Below, piece after piece: positions 16,653 to 27,280 of a stretch of 64,000 nucleotides of DNA. The stretch lies in contig CAWIGI010000010.1 of NCBI GenBank assembly GCA_963835685.1, positions 62,001-126,000 of the forward strand, in the 5' to 3' direction. A program made the position numbers and the translations under genes. Under the pieces are notes generated by a model. That model was not told the origin of the DNA. It made no database searches and worked only from the letters and a program-made list of their open reading frames with translations. How positions within the stretch are numbered: the stretch's first letter is position 1; each line of letters starts with the position of its first letter. This DNA comes from DATAGF01 sp963835685. Lineage in GTDB: Bacteria; Actinomycetota; Thermoleophilia; Miltoncostaeales; Miltoncostaeaceae.

Positions 16653-18626
16653 CCGGCCACGATCTCCAGCAGTCGGGTCGCGTGGGCCTCCATCAGCCAC
16701 GGCCCCACCCCGCGCACGGCCGCCAGCTCGGCCTCCGTGGCGGGCGCGGCGCGCGCGATGCCCGCGATCGTGCGGTTGGAGGCCACCCTGAACGCCGGCC
16801 AGCCGAGCTCCTGGGCCGCCTCCCACCGCCAGTCGCGCAGCGCGTCGTAGGTGCGGCGCTCGCGCGGCGACAGGTCGGCCTGCGGCTCCGGCGCGGCCGC
16901 CGCCGCGCCCGGTCCACGCACGGCCACGGCGGCCGCGGCCGCCGTGGCCGACGGCCGGGACGGCGAGGTCCGGGGCCGGCTCGCACGCGTCGCAGCAGCG
17001 CTCCTCGGGCGCGGGCTCGGAGGGGTCGCCGAAGTGGGTGAGGAACGCCGCCCGCCGGCACCCGTCCCCGCGGACGTACTCCGCCGCCTGGTCGAGGCTG
17101 CGGTGGCGCCGCCGCAGCTCGGCCCGCACCTGGCCGTCCAGCTCCTCGCGGGCGTCGGGCGAGAGCCGGGCGAGCGCGAGCCGCCCGCGGCGGCCGCCGC
17201 CCGGCGCGGCGTCCACCTCGAGCGCCCCGACGCGCTCGGCCATCGCCAGCCGGAACGCCGTCTCGTCGTCCACCTCGGCGCGCCCCATCTCGAAGGCGCC
17301 GTCGCCTCCGGCCCGCGCGGCGATCCCGGCGAGGAGGCGGTCGATCTCGGTCGCCTCCACGCGCGCGCGGGCGATGCGGCGGCGGATCGCGACCTCGTCG
17401 CCGGGCCCGGCCACGATGACGTGGCGCGCGGCGTCGCCGTCGCGGCCCGCGCGCCCGGCCTCCTGGTAGAGCTGCTCGAGCGAGTCGGGCAGCGCGGTGT
17501 GGACCACCAGGCGGACGTCGGGGACGTTCACGCCCATGCCGAAGGCGTTGGTCGCGGCCACCGCCTGCACCCGGCCGGCGGCGAAGGCCTCCTGGGCCTC
17601 GGCGCGATCGCCGCGGCCGGCGTGGTAGGCGACCGCCGGGTGCCCGGCGGCCTCCAGGAACGCCGCCGTCTCCTCCGAGGCCTTCCGGGTGCCGCAGTAG
17701 ACGATCGCCTTGCCGCCGCCCAGCGAGCCCATCGCGGCGAGCAGCGCGCCGCGCTTGCGCGCGCCGGACCCCTTCCCCTCCACCCAGAGCGCGTCGAAGG
17801 TGAGGTTGGGCCGGTCGAACCCGCCGACGACCTCCACCGGGTCGCGCAGGCCCAGACGGCGCGCGACGTCGGCCCGGACCCGCGCCGTCGCGGTCGCGGT
17901 GAGGGCCATCGTCGCCCGCGGCCGCAGGCGCTCGCGGAAGCGGCCCACGCGGCGGTAGTCGGGGCGGAACTCGTGGCCCCACTCGGAGACGCAGTGGGCC
18001 TCGTCGATCACGAGCAGGGAGACGGGCGCGGCGTCGAGCGCGCTCAGGAACGCGGCCGAGCCGAATCGCTCGGGCGCGACGTAGAGCAGCGCGAGCTCCC
18101 CGGCGCGCGCGCGCCCCAGGGCCTCGCGCTGCGCCTCCTCGGGCATGTCGGAGTTGAGGGCGGCGGCCGCGATCCCCGCCCGGTCGAGGCCGGCGAGCTG
18201 GTCGGCCATCAGCGCGATGAGCGGTGACACGACGACGGTGAGGCCCGGCAGTGCCGCGGCGGGCGCCTGGTAGCAGAGCGACTTGCCCGAGCCGGTCGCC
18301 ATCACCACAAGGGCGTCGCGGCCCGCGAGCCCGGCGGCGATGGCCCGGTCCTGGCCGGGGCGCAGCCGGCGCACACCCAGGCGTACGAGGACCGCCTCCA
18401 GGGGCTCGCGGGGCGCGGCCCGTGCCCCCGGGCGCGGCTCCTGCAGAAGCCCGTTCACCAGGCGGCCCAGGAGCCGCCGGTCGTCCGGCCCCAGCGCCGG
18501 CCAGGCGGCCCTCAGCGCGGCGAGCGCCCCTTCGCCGGCCTCGCCGGCGTCGAGCCTCCGGGCGAGCTCGGCCAGGGCGGCCAGCGGAAGGGTCGCGCCG
18601 GGGATCTCGGCCTGGGCGGTCGTCAC
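16649..18626 (-). pseudogene. recQ: RecQ-family ATP-dependent DNA helicase, frameshift before the HRDC domain
   Basis: From GTG 18626 the product contains the SF2 motifs: LRPGQDRAIAAGL, VVMATGSGKSLCYQ (Walker A), VVSPLIALMADQ, LLVIDEAHCVSEWGHEFRPDY (DEAH; written in part), ALTATAT, and VVHTALPDSLEQLYQEAGRA with GRDG. The RQC zinc-binding cysteines follow (YVRGDGCRRAAFLTHFGD, RCCDACEPAPD). Within 16925-16945 (GGCGGCCGCGGCCGCCG) the sense shifts one base, and the second frame encodes the HRDC domain (LSPRERRTYDALRDWRWEAA, GVGPWLMEAHATRLLEIV), stop at 16649. Either a consensus error or a helicase lacking HRDC. Role: DNA repair and recombination. Confidence 0.85.
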
Positions 18627-18709
18627 CCGCCGAAGGGTGGCACGAGGGCCGGACGACCGCCGACCGACGTGAGAGGCTTGGGCCCACACCGCGGGCGACG
18701 AGGGACCGA

Positions 18710-19060
18710 ATGGACGACGCGACGGTCGACGCGAGCCGGCGCACCCGGCTGGCCAACGAGCGGACCTACCTGGCCTGGTGGCGCGGGGGGCTGACGGCCC
18801 TCGCCGTCTCCCTCGGCGCCGGCGCCGTCGTCCCCGACCTCACCTCGGGGAGCCGCTGGCCGTTCGTCCTGCTCGGCATCGGCTTCGGTTTGCTCGCGGT
18901 CGGGTTCATCGCGTACGGGGTCGTGCGGTACCGCCAGGTGGAGGAGGCCATCGACCGCGGCCGCTTCGCGCCCCTGGGCAGCGGGGTCGCCGCCGTCTTC
19001 GGGGCGGTGGGCGTCGTGCTCGCCCTGCTGACCATCGTCGTGGTCGCGCTCGAGGGCTGA
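18710..19060 (+). CDS. DUF202 (YidH-type) membrane protein
   Basis: The 116-aa product has the DUF202 signature RTRLANERTYLAWWRGGLTA at the N-terminus, then three hydrophobic helices (about 30-48, 54-75 and 93-114). RYRQVEEAIDRGRFAPLG lies between helices two and three. Function unknown, inner membrane. A Usp gene starts one base after its stop, so the two are likely co-transcribed. Confidence 0.88.
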   Translation: MDDATVDASRRTRLANERTYLAWWRGGLTALAVSLGAGAVVPDLTSGSRWPFVLLGIGFGLLAVGFIAYGVVRYRQVEEAIDRGRFAPLGSGVAAVFGAVGVVLALLTIVVVALEG

Positions 19061-19061
19061 C

Positions 19062-19871
19062 GTGCGGATCGCGCGCATCGTGTGCGGCATCGAGCCGGGC
19101 GGGCACGGCGTCGGCGCCGCGGCGCGGGCCGCGAGGATCGCGCCCGACGACGCGCCGCTGGTCCTGGTGGGCGCGGCGGACATCGGGGCCGCCGCCATGG
19201 CGCAGCCGTTGGGCGGCGACATCGACATGGGCCCGATGCCCGCCGGGCCCTGGACCTCGCTCGAGGACCTCGAGGCCGCCGTGCGGGAGGACCTGGAGCG
19301 CGCGGAGCGGGCGCTGGCCGGCCGGGCCGGCGTCGCGACCCGCATCGAGGTCGGGTCGCTGGCCTCGGCGCTCGAGGAGGTCGCGGGAGACGGCGAAGGG
19401 GTGCTCCTGGCGCTCGACGCGCCCCAGGAGGGGCGCATCCTCGGGATCATCGACGCCGATCCGGGCACCTGGCTGATGCACGAGTCCTCCCGGCCGCTGT
19501 TCCTGTCGCGGGGCCCTGAGGACCCAGGCGACTTCCCCCGGCTCGTGGTCGCGGGGGTCGACGGCTCGGCGCCCTCGGCGGTCGCCGCCGAGGCGGCCGG
19601 CGACATCGCCCGGCGGCGCGGCGCGGAGCTGCGGCTGGTCGTGGCGCGCGGCGGCCGCGGCGCCGACCGCGACGCCGTCGAGCAGCTGCGCGCGCGCCTT
19701 CCCGCCCACGAGCTGGTGGAGGACCGGCGCAGCCCCGTGCATGCCCTGACGGACGGCGGCGGCGACCTGATCGTCGTGGGCAGCCGTGGGCTGCACGGCA
19801 TCCGAGCCCTCGGGAGCGTGAGCGAGCGCGTCGTCCACGGCGCCGAGGCCTCGGTGCTCGTCGCGCGCTGA
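19062..19871 (+). CDS. Universal stress protein (UspA) family, two-domain
   Basis: The 269-aa product is read as two Usp-like halves. The second half is clearer: RLVVAGVDGSAPSAVAAEAA is the first strand and helix, and GGDLIVVGSRGLHGIRALGS with VSERVVHGAEASVLV holds the ATP-loop pattern G-x2-G-x9-G-S/V-S. The first half (RIARIVCGIEPGGHGVGAAA) is more diverged. The GTG start follows the DUF202 stop by one base. Nucleotide binding is likely for the second domain. Confidence 0.82.
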   Translation: MRIARIVCGIEPGGHGVGAAARAARIAPDDAPLVLVGAADIGAAAMAQPLGGDIDMGPMPAGPWTSLEDLEAAVREDLERAERALAGRAGVATRIEVGSLASALEEVAGDGEGVLLALDAPQEGRILGIIDADPGTWLMHESSRPLFLSRGPEDPGDFPRLVVAGVDGSAPSAVAAEAAGDIARRRGAELRLVVARGGRGADRDAVEQLRARLPAHELVEDRRSPVHALTDGGGDLIVVGSRGLHGIRALGSVSERVVHGAEASVLVAR

Positions 19872-19924
19872 CGCCTTCCTCGGCCCGCGAGGAAGCGCGG
19901 GGTCGAGGGCGAACCTGACTCACC

Positions 19925-21406
19925 ATGAGACTCGTTCCGGGCGAGGACTTCGGCCGTTATCGCGTCGAGGCCGAGATCGGCCGCGGCGGACAGGCGGTCG
20001 TGTACCGCGCCACGCAGGTCAACCTCGACCGCCAGGTGGCCCTCAAGGTGTTCCACGAGGGCTACCTCACGCGCGCCGGGGCGCTCGAGCGCTTCCGCCG
20101 CGAGGCCATCGCCGCCGGGCGCCTCGAGCACCCCCACATCGTCCCGGTCTACGACGCCGGCGAGGTCGAGGGGCGCGCGTTCATCTCCATGCGGCTCGTC
20201 CCGGGCGACACGCTGGCAGAGCGGATCGCGCGCGGCGGCGCGCTCGACCCGGCGGACGCCCTCGCGATCCTCGCGGACATCGCCGAGGCCATCGACTTCG
20301 CGCACGCCCAGGGAACGGTGCACCGCGACGTGAAGCCCGGCAACATCCTGCTCGACCCCGCCGGCTCGGCCTTCCTCAGCGACTTCGGCCTCGTGCTGCT
20401 GGACGACATGCCCGGCCTGACCCGCCGGGGCGACTGGCTCGGCACGGCCGAGTACGTCTCGCCGGAGCAGGTGGAGGGCGAGCCCGCCACGGCGAGCTCG
20501 GACGTCTACGCCCTCGCGGCGGTGGCCTTCGAGGCCCTCACCGGCCGGGCCCCGTACGTGCGCCGGGAGCCGAGCGCCGTGCTGCTCGCGCACGTGCGCG
20601 ACACGGTGCCCGACGCGTCCGCGGTCGGCGCCGGCGTGCCGCGGCGGGTCGACCGCGTCCTCGCGCGGGGACTGGCCAAGTACCCAGCGGACCGCCCGGC
20701 GCAGGCCGGCGCGCTCGTCGACGAGCTCCGGCGGTCCATCGAGGCCCCCGAAGCCGGGGTCGCCGCGCCGACGGTCGCCGAGCGCATCACGGACACGGGC
20801 GGGGAGGCCCCCCTCCCTCGCCGTCCCAATCCCTGGGAGGCAGTCCTGGCGCGCTTCCGGCGCCCGGCGCCGGCCGGGCCGGGCGGCGACCGCCCCACGC
20901 AGGCCTTCGGCGACGCCGCGCGCCGCCGCGCGATGGCCCTGGGTCGCGACGTGGCCGTCACGGCGGCGGTCGCGGGCGCCATGCTGCTCGCCGGCGCCGG
21001 GTTGGGCGGGTGGATCATCGGCAGCTCGCAGGCCGACGCCTCGGGAGCCGAGGCGCGCGGCTACGCCCAGGGCGAGGAGACGGGCGAGAAGGCCGGCTTC
21101 GCCGCCGGAAAGCGCGAGGGCCTCGAGCAGGGCCGCGCGGCGGGCCTGAAGGCCGGGACGGCCAAGGGGCGCAAGGCGGGACTCAAGGAGGGCATGCAGG
21201 AGGGCGAGGAGCAGGGCCGCGCCGCCGGATACGCGTCCGGCTACGGCGAGGGCCGGGCGACGGCGCTCGGCGGCCTCGGCCCCGGGTGGTACGTCCTGCA
21301 GGTCGGCTCGGACGAGAACGGGCCGGTCGCCTCCGGCGCGACCGCGGTCGCCCCCGGAGCGTGCTACGCGCTCAACGGCGACTCGGTGCTGAGCGGGCCC
21401 TGCTGA
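19925..21406 (+). CDS. Receptor-type Ser/Thr protein kinase with extracytoplasmic Gly-x3 repeat
   Basis: The 493-aa product has an intact kinase domain: IGRGGQAVVYRA (glycine loop), K41 in VALKVF, HRDVKPGN (133-140), DFG (153-155) and GTAEYVSPEQ. A linker precedes one transmembrane helix at about 343-365 (VAVTAAVAGAMLLAGAGLGG). Residues 379-443 are 16 successive tetrads beginning with Gly (GYAQ GEET GEKA and so on), a strict GxxxG period, then a small C-terminal domain with two Cys. The outer part may sense a ligand or dimerise. Ends at 21406, before a hairpin. Confidence 0.92.
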   Translation: MRLVPGEDFGRYRVEAEIGRGGQAVVYRATQVNLDRQVALKVFHEGYLTRAGALERFRREAIAAGRLEHPHIVPVYDAGEVEGRAFISMRLVPGDTLAERIARGGALDPADALAILADIAEAIDFAHAQGTVHRDVKPGNILLDPAGSAFLSDFGLVLLDDMPGLTRRGDWLGTAEYVSPEQVEGEPATASSDVYALAAVAFEALTGRAPYVRREPSAVLLAHVRDTVPDASAVGAGVPRRVDRVLARGLAKYPADRPAQAGALVDELRRSIEAPEAGVAAPTVAERITDTGGEAPLPRRPNPWEAVLARFRRPAPAGPGGDRPTQAFGDAARRRAMALGRDVAVTAAVAGAMLLAGAGLGGWIIGSSQADASGAEARGYAQGEETGEKAGFAAGKREGLEQGRAAGLKAGTAKGRKAGLKEGMQEGEEQGRAAGYASGYGEGRATALGGLGPGWYVLQVGSDENGPVASGATAVAPGACYALNGDSVLSGPC

Positions 21407-21432
21407 CCCCCTGACGGCGCGTGGGGGGTGCA

Positions 21433-21464
21433 GCGACGGCCCGCGGCTGAGCCGGGGCCGTCGC
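21433..21464. terminator. Hairpin between convergent kinase and cold-shock genes
   Basis: GCGACGGCCC (21433-21442) pairs perfectly with GGGCCGTCGC (21455-21464), and the loop holds an inner GCGGCT/GCCG pairing. It sits between two convergent genes, so it can serve both directions. There is no long T-run. Confidence 0.6.
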
Positions 21465-21475
21465 GAGCGACCTTC

Positions 21476-21679
21476 CTAGAGGGGCGCCACCTGCGAGGCC
21501 TGCGGCCCCTTGGGGCCCTCTTGGGGCTCGTAGCTGACCTTCTGACCCTCGTCGAGGCTCCGGTAGCCGGAGCCCTGGATCTCCGAGAAGTGGACGAAGA
21601 GGTCCTTCCCACCGTCGTCCGGTGTGATGAACCCGTACCCCTTCTCCGAGGAGAACCACTTTACGACGCCTTCGGCCAT
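21476..21679 (-). CDS. Cold-shock protein, CspA family
   Basis: This 67-aa protein is a complete cold-shock domain. RNP1 is seen as KGYGFITPDD and RNP2 as DLFVHFSEIQ, and the N-terminal VVKWFSSEKGYGF is diagnostic. It binds single-stranded RNA/DNA and melts secondary structure. ATG 21679. An independent gene by spacing, ahead of trpA on the same strand. Confidence 0.95.
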   Translation of the reverse strand: MAEGVVKWFSSEKGYGFITPDDGGKDLFVHFSEIQGSGYRSLDEGQKVSYEPQEGPKGPQASQVAPL

Positions 21680-21799
21680 TCGACCTTCCTTTGTGCGGCG
21701 AGACCTGATCGAGATCGCCGAGCCTGGAGGCCGATCGACGTCGTTCGCATCCCGCGGTGTCCGCCTCGCCGAAGCCTTCCCAGCGAGGCGCGGCGGATG

Positions 21800-22634
21800 C
21801 TAGCGCACCTGCTGGACGGCGGCCGGGCCGTCGCCGGTCCTGTGTGCTCCCTCGCGGAGGGCCGCAATCGCCTCCGCGGCGAAGCCCTCGATGGCCCGCT
21901 CGGCGGCTGCCGGGTCGGCGGCCTCGTCGATCAGCCTGATGAGCTGGCTCGCCACGACCACGCCGTCGGCGATCCGGCCGATCGCCGCGACCTGGGCCGG
22001 CGTGCGGATGCCGAACCCCACGGCAAGCGGTGCGTCGATCTGCGCGCGGGCGCGCTCGAGGAACCCGCGCAGCTCGGAGCCGACCGCCACGTCGCCCCCC
22101 GTCACGCCCGTGACGGACACGCAGTACACGAAGCCGTCGGCAACCCGGCCGATCGCCGCCAGGCGCTCGTCGGCCGTGGTGGGCGCTGCGAGGGGGATGA
22201 CGGCGACGCCCGCGCGGCGGGCCTGCTCGCGCAGGTCGTCGCCCTCGTCGATCGGCAGGTCGGGCAGGATCACGCCCGCCACCCCGGCCCGCGCGGCCCG
22301 CTCCATGAACGCCCGCGCTCCCGCCGCCAGGACGACGTTCACGTAGGTCAGGAGCACGACGGGCGGGGCGTCGTCGCCCAGCCCCTCGGCGATGGCGATC
22401 ACGTCCTCCGGCGTCGTGCCGCCCTCGAGCGCGCGCTGGCCCGCGGCCTGGATCGTGGGGCCGTCCGCGAGCGGATCGGAGAACGGGATCCCCAGCTCGA
22501 TCAGGTCCGCGTGGCGCGCGAGCGTCGCGACGTGCGCCGCGCTCGCCTCGAGGCCGGGGAAGCCGCCCATCACGTAGGGGATGAAGAGGGGCCGGCCGGC
22601 TTGCGCGAAGGCCGCCCGGATGCGGGCCGCGCCG

Positions 22635-22642
<8 letters not shown>
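21800..22642 (-). CDS. trpA: Tryptophan synthase alpha chain
   Basis: TrpA cleaves indole-3-glycerol phosphate to indole and glyceraldehyde-3-phosphate. The 280-aa product has the catalytic Glu in LIELGIPFSDPLADGPTIQA, Asp in GVILPDLPIDE, and GFVYCVSVTGVTG; GFGI in the phosphate-binding region is present. GTG 22642 overlaps the trpB stop by 8 bases, so alpha and beta are coupled. A longer reading to 22672 is unlikely. Confidence 0.96.
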
Positions 22643-23824
<1,182 letters not shown>

Positions 23825-23828
<4 letters not shown>

Positions 23829-24466
23829 GCCGCCACCGTCCCCGCCGCCGCGACGGCCTCGACGAAGGCGCGGACCAGCTCGGGATCCTTGCGCCCCGGC
23901 GCCGACTCGACGCCGCTCGACACGTCCACGATCGCGGGGCGGAGGAGGCCGACCGCCTCGCCCACGTTGCCGGGGCGGAGGCCACCGGCGAGGACGAACG
24001 GGCGCTCCAGGGGGTGCTCTCGCAGCAGCCCCCAGTCGAAGCGGCGGCCCGTCCCGCCGTGGCGGCCGGGGACGGCGGCGTCGAGCATGACCATGTCCGC
24101 CGCGCTCGCGCGGGCGCGCTCGAGCGCGGCCCGGCCCGTCACCCGGACGCCCTCGATCACGGGCAGGCCGGCGGCCTGGCGGGCCTCGGCGGGGTCGCAC
24201 TCGTGCACCTGGAGGTGGGTGAGGCCGGCCCGCCGCGCCACCGCGGCCATCTCCGCGGCGGGGGCCGCCACGAAGACGCCGACGCGGGCGACGCCCGCGG
24301 GCACCGCGGCCAGCACCTCGGCGGCGCGGGCGGCGTCCACCCGCCGGGGGCTCTCGGGGGCGAAGACCACGCCGATCCCCCAGACGCCGAGCTCCGCGCA
24401 GGCCCGCGCCTCCTCCGGCACCGTGAGGCCGCAGACCTTCACGGCCACGGGCGCATCAGCCGTCAT
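23825..24466 (-). CDS. trpF: Phosphoribosylanthranilate isomerase
   Basis: TrpF isomerises phosphoribosylanthranilate. The 213-aa TIM barrel shows the catalytic Cys in VKVCGLT, GVVFAPESPRRV, LQVHECDP, and VLAGGLRPGNVGEAV with VDVSSGVESAPGRKDPELVR, matching the family phosphate site. ATG 24466 overlaps the histidine kinase stop by 11 bases, so trpF is translated after the kinase. trpC, D and E are not in this window. Confidence 0.95.
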
Positions 24467-25673
24467 CGGCGGCCACCCCGGGCGCGGCCTCATCGAAGCG
24501 CGGGAGGACGACCCGGATCGTCGTGCCGCGGCCCGGCGCGCTCGTCACGGCGAACGTCCCGCCGAGCATCTGTGCGCGCTCGCGCATGCCGTGGAGGCCG
24601 AAGCGCTGGAGCGGCACCCCGGGCCGGCGCTCCTGGACCGCCTCGGGGTCGAACCCGGCGCCATCGTCGGTCACCACGAGGGTCGTCAAGGCCTCCTCGT
24701 CGCGGCAGAGGACCGTGACGAGCGTGGCGCGGCCGTGGCGGTGGGCATTCGTGAGGGCCTCCTGCAGGATGCGGTAGAGGGTGATGCGCTGGGTCGCGGA
24801 CACCCCGTTGACCGCGAACTCGCCCTCCCAGGTCGTCTCCACCCGGGCGTCGCTGCGCGACTCGAACCCGGCGATGGCCTGCTGCAGTATGTCGGTCAGG
24901 CGGCGGTCCTCGAACTGGGCCGGGCGGAGGTGCCCGATGAGCTCGCGCATCTCGTGCAGCGCCCCGCCGATCGTCTCGTAGATTCGCCCGATCGACGGGC
25001 GCAGCGACTCGGGCGCGGGACCGCCGGCCTCCTCGGCGTCGGCGAGGTCCGCCTCGAGCAGCTGCACCTCGAGCAGGGCCACCGAGAGCTGCTGGGTCGG
25101 GCCGTCGTGGATGTCGAGGCCGATGCGGCCGAGCATGCGCTCGTCCTTCTCGAGGATCTCCGCCATCGCGCGGTCGAGGTCGGCGCGCAGGCGGATCGCG
25201 TCGAGGACCGCCCCGATGCGCCGGGCTCCGACCCGGGCGGCCTCGCGGCGCACCGGGTCGGCGGCCGGGGGGTCCTCGGCCGCGAGCAGGAGGACGCCGT
25301 GGACGCCGCCGTCTGCGGCCAGCGGGAGGGTCAGCCCGGCGGGCGCGCCGAGGCCCGCCAGCGCGGCCGCGAGCGGTCCGCCGTCGCCCGGGCCGATCTC
25401 CACCTCGCCCGAATTCGCCGGAATCTCCCCGACCAGGGTCTCGAGGCGCCCCACAGCGCCGTCGGGGAGCCCCGCCGACGCGATCGCACGGCCCGCTCGG
25501 CCGGCTGGATCCGCGGTCCAGGTCATGGCGATGCTGGCGCCGGCCGCCCGCCCCACCGCCCGCGTCAGGTCGGCGATCGCCGCCTCCCCGCGCGACGGGC
25601 TCGCGTCGCACGAGGCGACCTCGACGAGCGCCGAAACCGCGTCGGGAAGGGGCTCATCGGCCGGCTCACTCAT
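24456..25673 (-). CDS. NarL-family sensor histidine kinase (GAF-like + HisKA_3 + HATPase)
   Basis: The 405-aa product has no membrane segment. Residues ~1-165 form a GAF-like sensing domain (GVHGVLLLAAED). The dimerisation helix carries the acceptor H189 in GLDIHDGPTQQ, typical of NarX/DesK-type kinases. The ATPase lobe has ILQEALTNAHRHG (N box), VTDDGAGFDPE (G1) and GLHGMRERAQMLGGTF (G2). Its 3' end overlaps trpF by 11 bases. The likely partners are the response regulators transcribed divergently from 25.8 kb. Confidence 0.92.
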   Translation of the reverse strand: MSEPADEPLPDAVSALVEVASCDASPSRGEAAIADLTRAVGRAAGASIAMTWTADPAGRAGRAIASAGLPDGAVGRLETLVGEIPANSGEVEIGPGDGGPLAAALAGLGAPAGLTLPLAADGGVHGVLLLAAEDPPAADPVRREAARVGARRIGAVLDAIRLRADLDRAMAEILEKDERMLGRIGLDIHDGPTQQLSVALLEVQLLEADLADAEEAGGPAPESLRPSIGRIYETIGGALHEMRELIGHLRPAQFEDRRLTDILQQAIAGFESRSDARVETTWEGEFAVNGVSATQRITLYRILQEALTNAHRHGRATLVTVLCRDEEALTTLVVTDDGAGFDPEAVQERRPGVPLQRFGLHGMRERAQMLGGTFAVTSAPGRGTTIRVVLPRFDEAAPGVAADDG

Positions 25674-25854
25674 CGCGGATCATGGTACCGATCCGTCTCG
25701 CGGGCTCGCGATACGAGAAAAAGATCGCCTATACCTCCCGAAGGGCCGAACTCCCTAAGCGTCTAGGCGACCGATGGCGGGTTCGGGCGTAGTGTCCAGC
25801 GCGCGGACCGGACTCCGCGTGGACTCCCCCGGCGACGATGGAGGGCACGGCTCG

Positions 25855-26232
25855 GTGGTGAGGGTGCTGCTTGCCGACGACAACGCCCGCTTTCGCGGCA
25901 CGTTGCGGCGACTGCTCGAGCGCGACCCCGACATCGTGGTCGTCGCGGAGGCGGCCGACGGCAACGAGGCCCTCGAGCTCGCCGATCAGGTCAGCCCCGA
26001 CGTGGTCCTCATGGACGTCTCGATGCCGGGCCTCGACGGCCTCGAGGCCACCTTCGAGCTGAAGGCGCGCCTGCCCGACGTCACCGTGCTGATGCTGTCG
26101 GTCGGCGACAAGGAGCAGGAGATCGAGGCCGGGCTCGCCGGCGGAGCGTCCGAGTACCTGGTCAAGGGCGGTCCCGCGGGCGAGATCGTCGATGCCATCA
26201 AGCGATACGGACCGGTGCCGGGCCCGGCCTGA
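25855..26232 (+). CDS. Single-domain response regulator (REC only)
   Basis: This ~125-aa receiver domain has the acidic pair D8-D9 (VRVLLADDN), phospho-acceptor D54 in VVLMDVSMPGLDG, the switch Ser in VLMLSVGD and Lys in EYLVKGG. No DNA-binding output follows. GTG 25855 is preferred: GGAGG lies at 25840-25844; ATG 25774 would add about 27 atypical residues. It may act as a phosphate sink, or regulate by protein contact. It faces the histidine kinase gene. Confidence 0.85.
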   Translation: MVRVLLADDNARFRGTLRRLLERDPDIVVVAEAADGNEALELADQVSPDVVLMDVSMPGLDGLEATFELKARLPDVTVLMLSVGDKEQEIEAGLAGGASEYLVKGGPAGEIVDAIKRYGPVPGPA

Positions 26233-26345
26233 CCGCTCGACGGCCGAGCCGCCGTCTAGGGTCCCGCCTATCTGCGGGGCCGGTCACGCGTTAGGCTGGC
26301 GCCGCCACGCTCAAGGAGGCACGCATCTCCGCCGATAGGGACAAC

Positions 26346-27068
26346 GTGGCAACCACCGACGTGCCTGACACAGTCCAGACCAAGTCCCCGCTTCGCGTCG
26401 CCATCGCGGACGACCACCGCCTGATGCTGGACGGCATCAAGCGGGCCCTCGAGACGGCCCCCGACATCAAGGTCGTCGGCGAGGCCACCACGGGCGAGGA
26501 GATGCTGACCCTGGTCCCGCGCGTGCGGCCCGACGTGGTCATCCTCGACCTGCGGATGCCCAAGGGCGACGGCCTCCAGACGCTGGCCTCGCTGCGCAAG
26601 GACTACCCGGACCTCAAGATCATCATCCTGTCGATGTCCGAGGCCAACGAGCACATCGACCAGGCCTTCCACGGCGGCGCCTCGGGCTACGTCGCGAAGA
26701 CGATCAACCCGCTCGACCTGCCCTCGACCATCCGCCAGGTCGTCGAGGGGACGGTCTTCACGCCGCGCGGGCGCGGCGGCGAGGGCGGAGGCGCACCGGC
26801 CGGCTCGAGCACGGGCCACCCGGGCGGCCTGACCGACCGCGAGCTGTCGATCCTGCGCCTCGTCGCCGAGGGGCTCTCGAACCTCGACATCGCCAGCAAG
26901 CTCTACGTCACCGAGCAGACGGTGAAGTTCCACCTGTCGAACATCTACCGCAAGCTCGGCGTCGGGAACCGCACCGAAGCCACGCGCTACGCCTACCGAA
27001 ACGGACTCATCGAGTACGACGTGAATTCCGGCCGTCTCGCCCCGCCGAAGGCGGTAAGGCCGGATTAG
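26346..27068 (+). CDS. NarL/FixJ-family response regulator
   Basis: The 240-aa product has a receiver domain with D22-D23, acceptor D68 (VVILDLRMPKGDG) and AKTINP, then a glycine-rich linker, and a LuxR-type helix-turn-helix: LTDRELSILRLVAEGLSNLD, IASKLYVTEQTVKFHLSNIY and RKLGVGNRTEATRYA. It is expected to bind DNA when phosphorylated, likely by the nearby HisKA_3 kinase. GTG 26346 is the likely start; AGGAGG at ~26314 is too distant to serve it, so the start is uncertain. Confidence 0.92.
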   Translation: MATTDVPDTVQTKSPLRVAIADDHRLMLDGIKRALETAPDIKVVGEATTGEEMLTLVPRVRPDVVILDLRMPKGDGLQTLASLRKDYPDLKIIILSMSEANEHIDQAFHGGASGYVAKTINPLDLPSTIRQVVEGTVFTPRGRGGEGGGAPAGSSTGHPGGLTDRELSILRLVAEGLSNLDIASKLYVTEQTVKFHLSNIYRKLGVGNRTEATRYAYRNGLIEYDVNSGRLAPPKAVRPD

Positions 27069-27077
27069 TCCGCAATT

Positions 27078-27118
27078 GCGCAGATGGCGCGCCCCGGCGA
27101 AGCCGGAGCCATCTGCGC
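27078..27118. terminator. Long hairpin downstream of the NarL-type regulator
   Basis: GCGCAGATGGC (27078-27088) pairs without a mismatch with GCCATCTGCGC (27108-27118), and CCGGC-GAA-GCCGG forms an inner stem in the loop. It follows the regulator stop by 9 bases. No T-run follows, so Rho-independent termination is not certain. The next gene is 163 bases on; nothing else is seen in that gap. Confidence 0.55.
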
Positions 27119-27280
27119 CGGCGCGCCCGGGGCGACCCGACCTCAGCGAGCGCTTCATCCCTGGAACGCCCGAAGCTCGCAAGCTTCGAAGCTCGCCAGC
27201 CCGGTCCGGCAGTTCGTGTGCCAGAATCACATTCATGATCGCGCTCGCCCTCACTGACGCCCTTCCTGATCGGCCGGACG

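Noticed and set aside
16290..18689. Single RecQ-thioesterase fusion protein
   Set aside because: The join passes through a frame change; HRDC in the other frame and an ATGA overlap show two genes.
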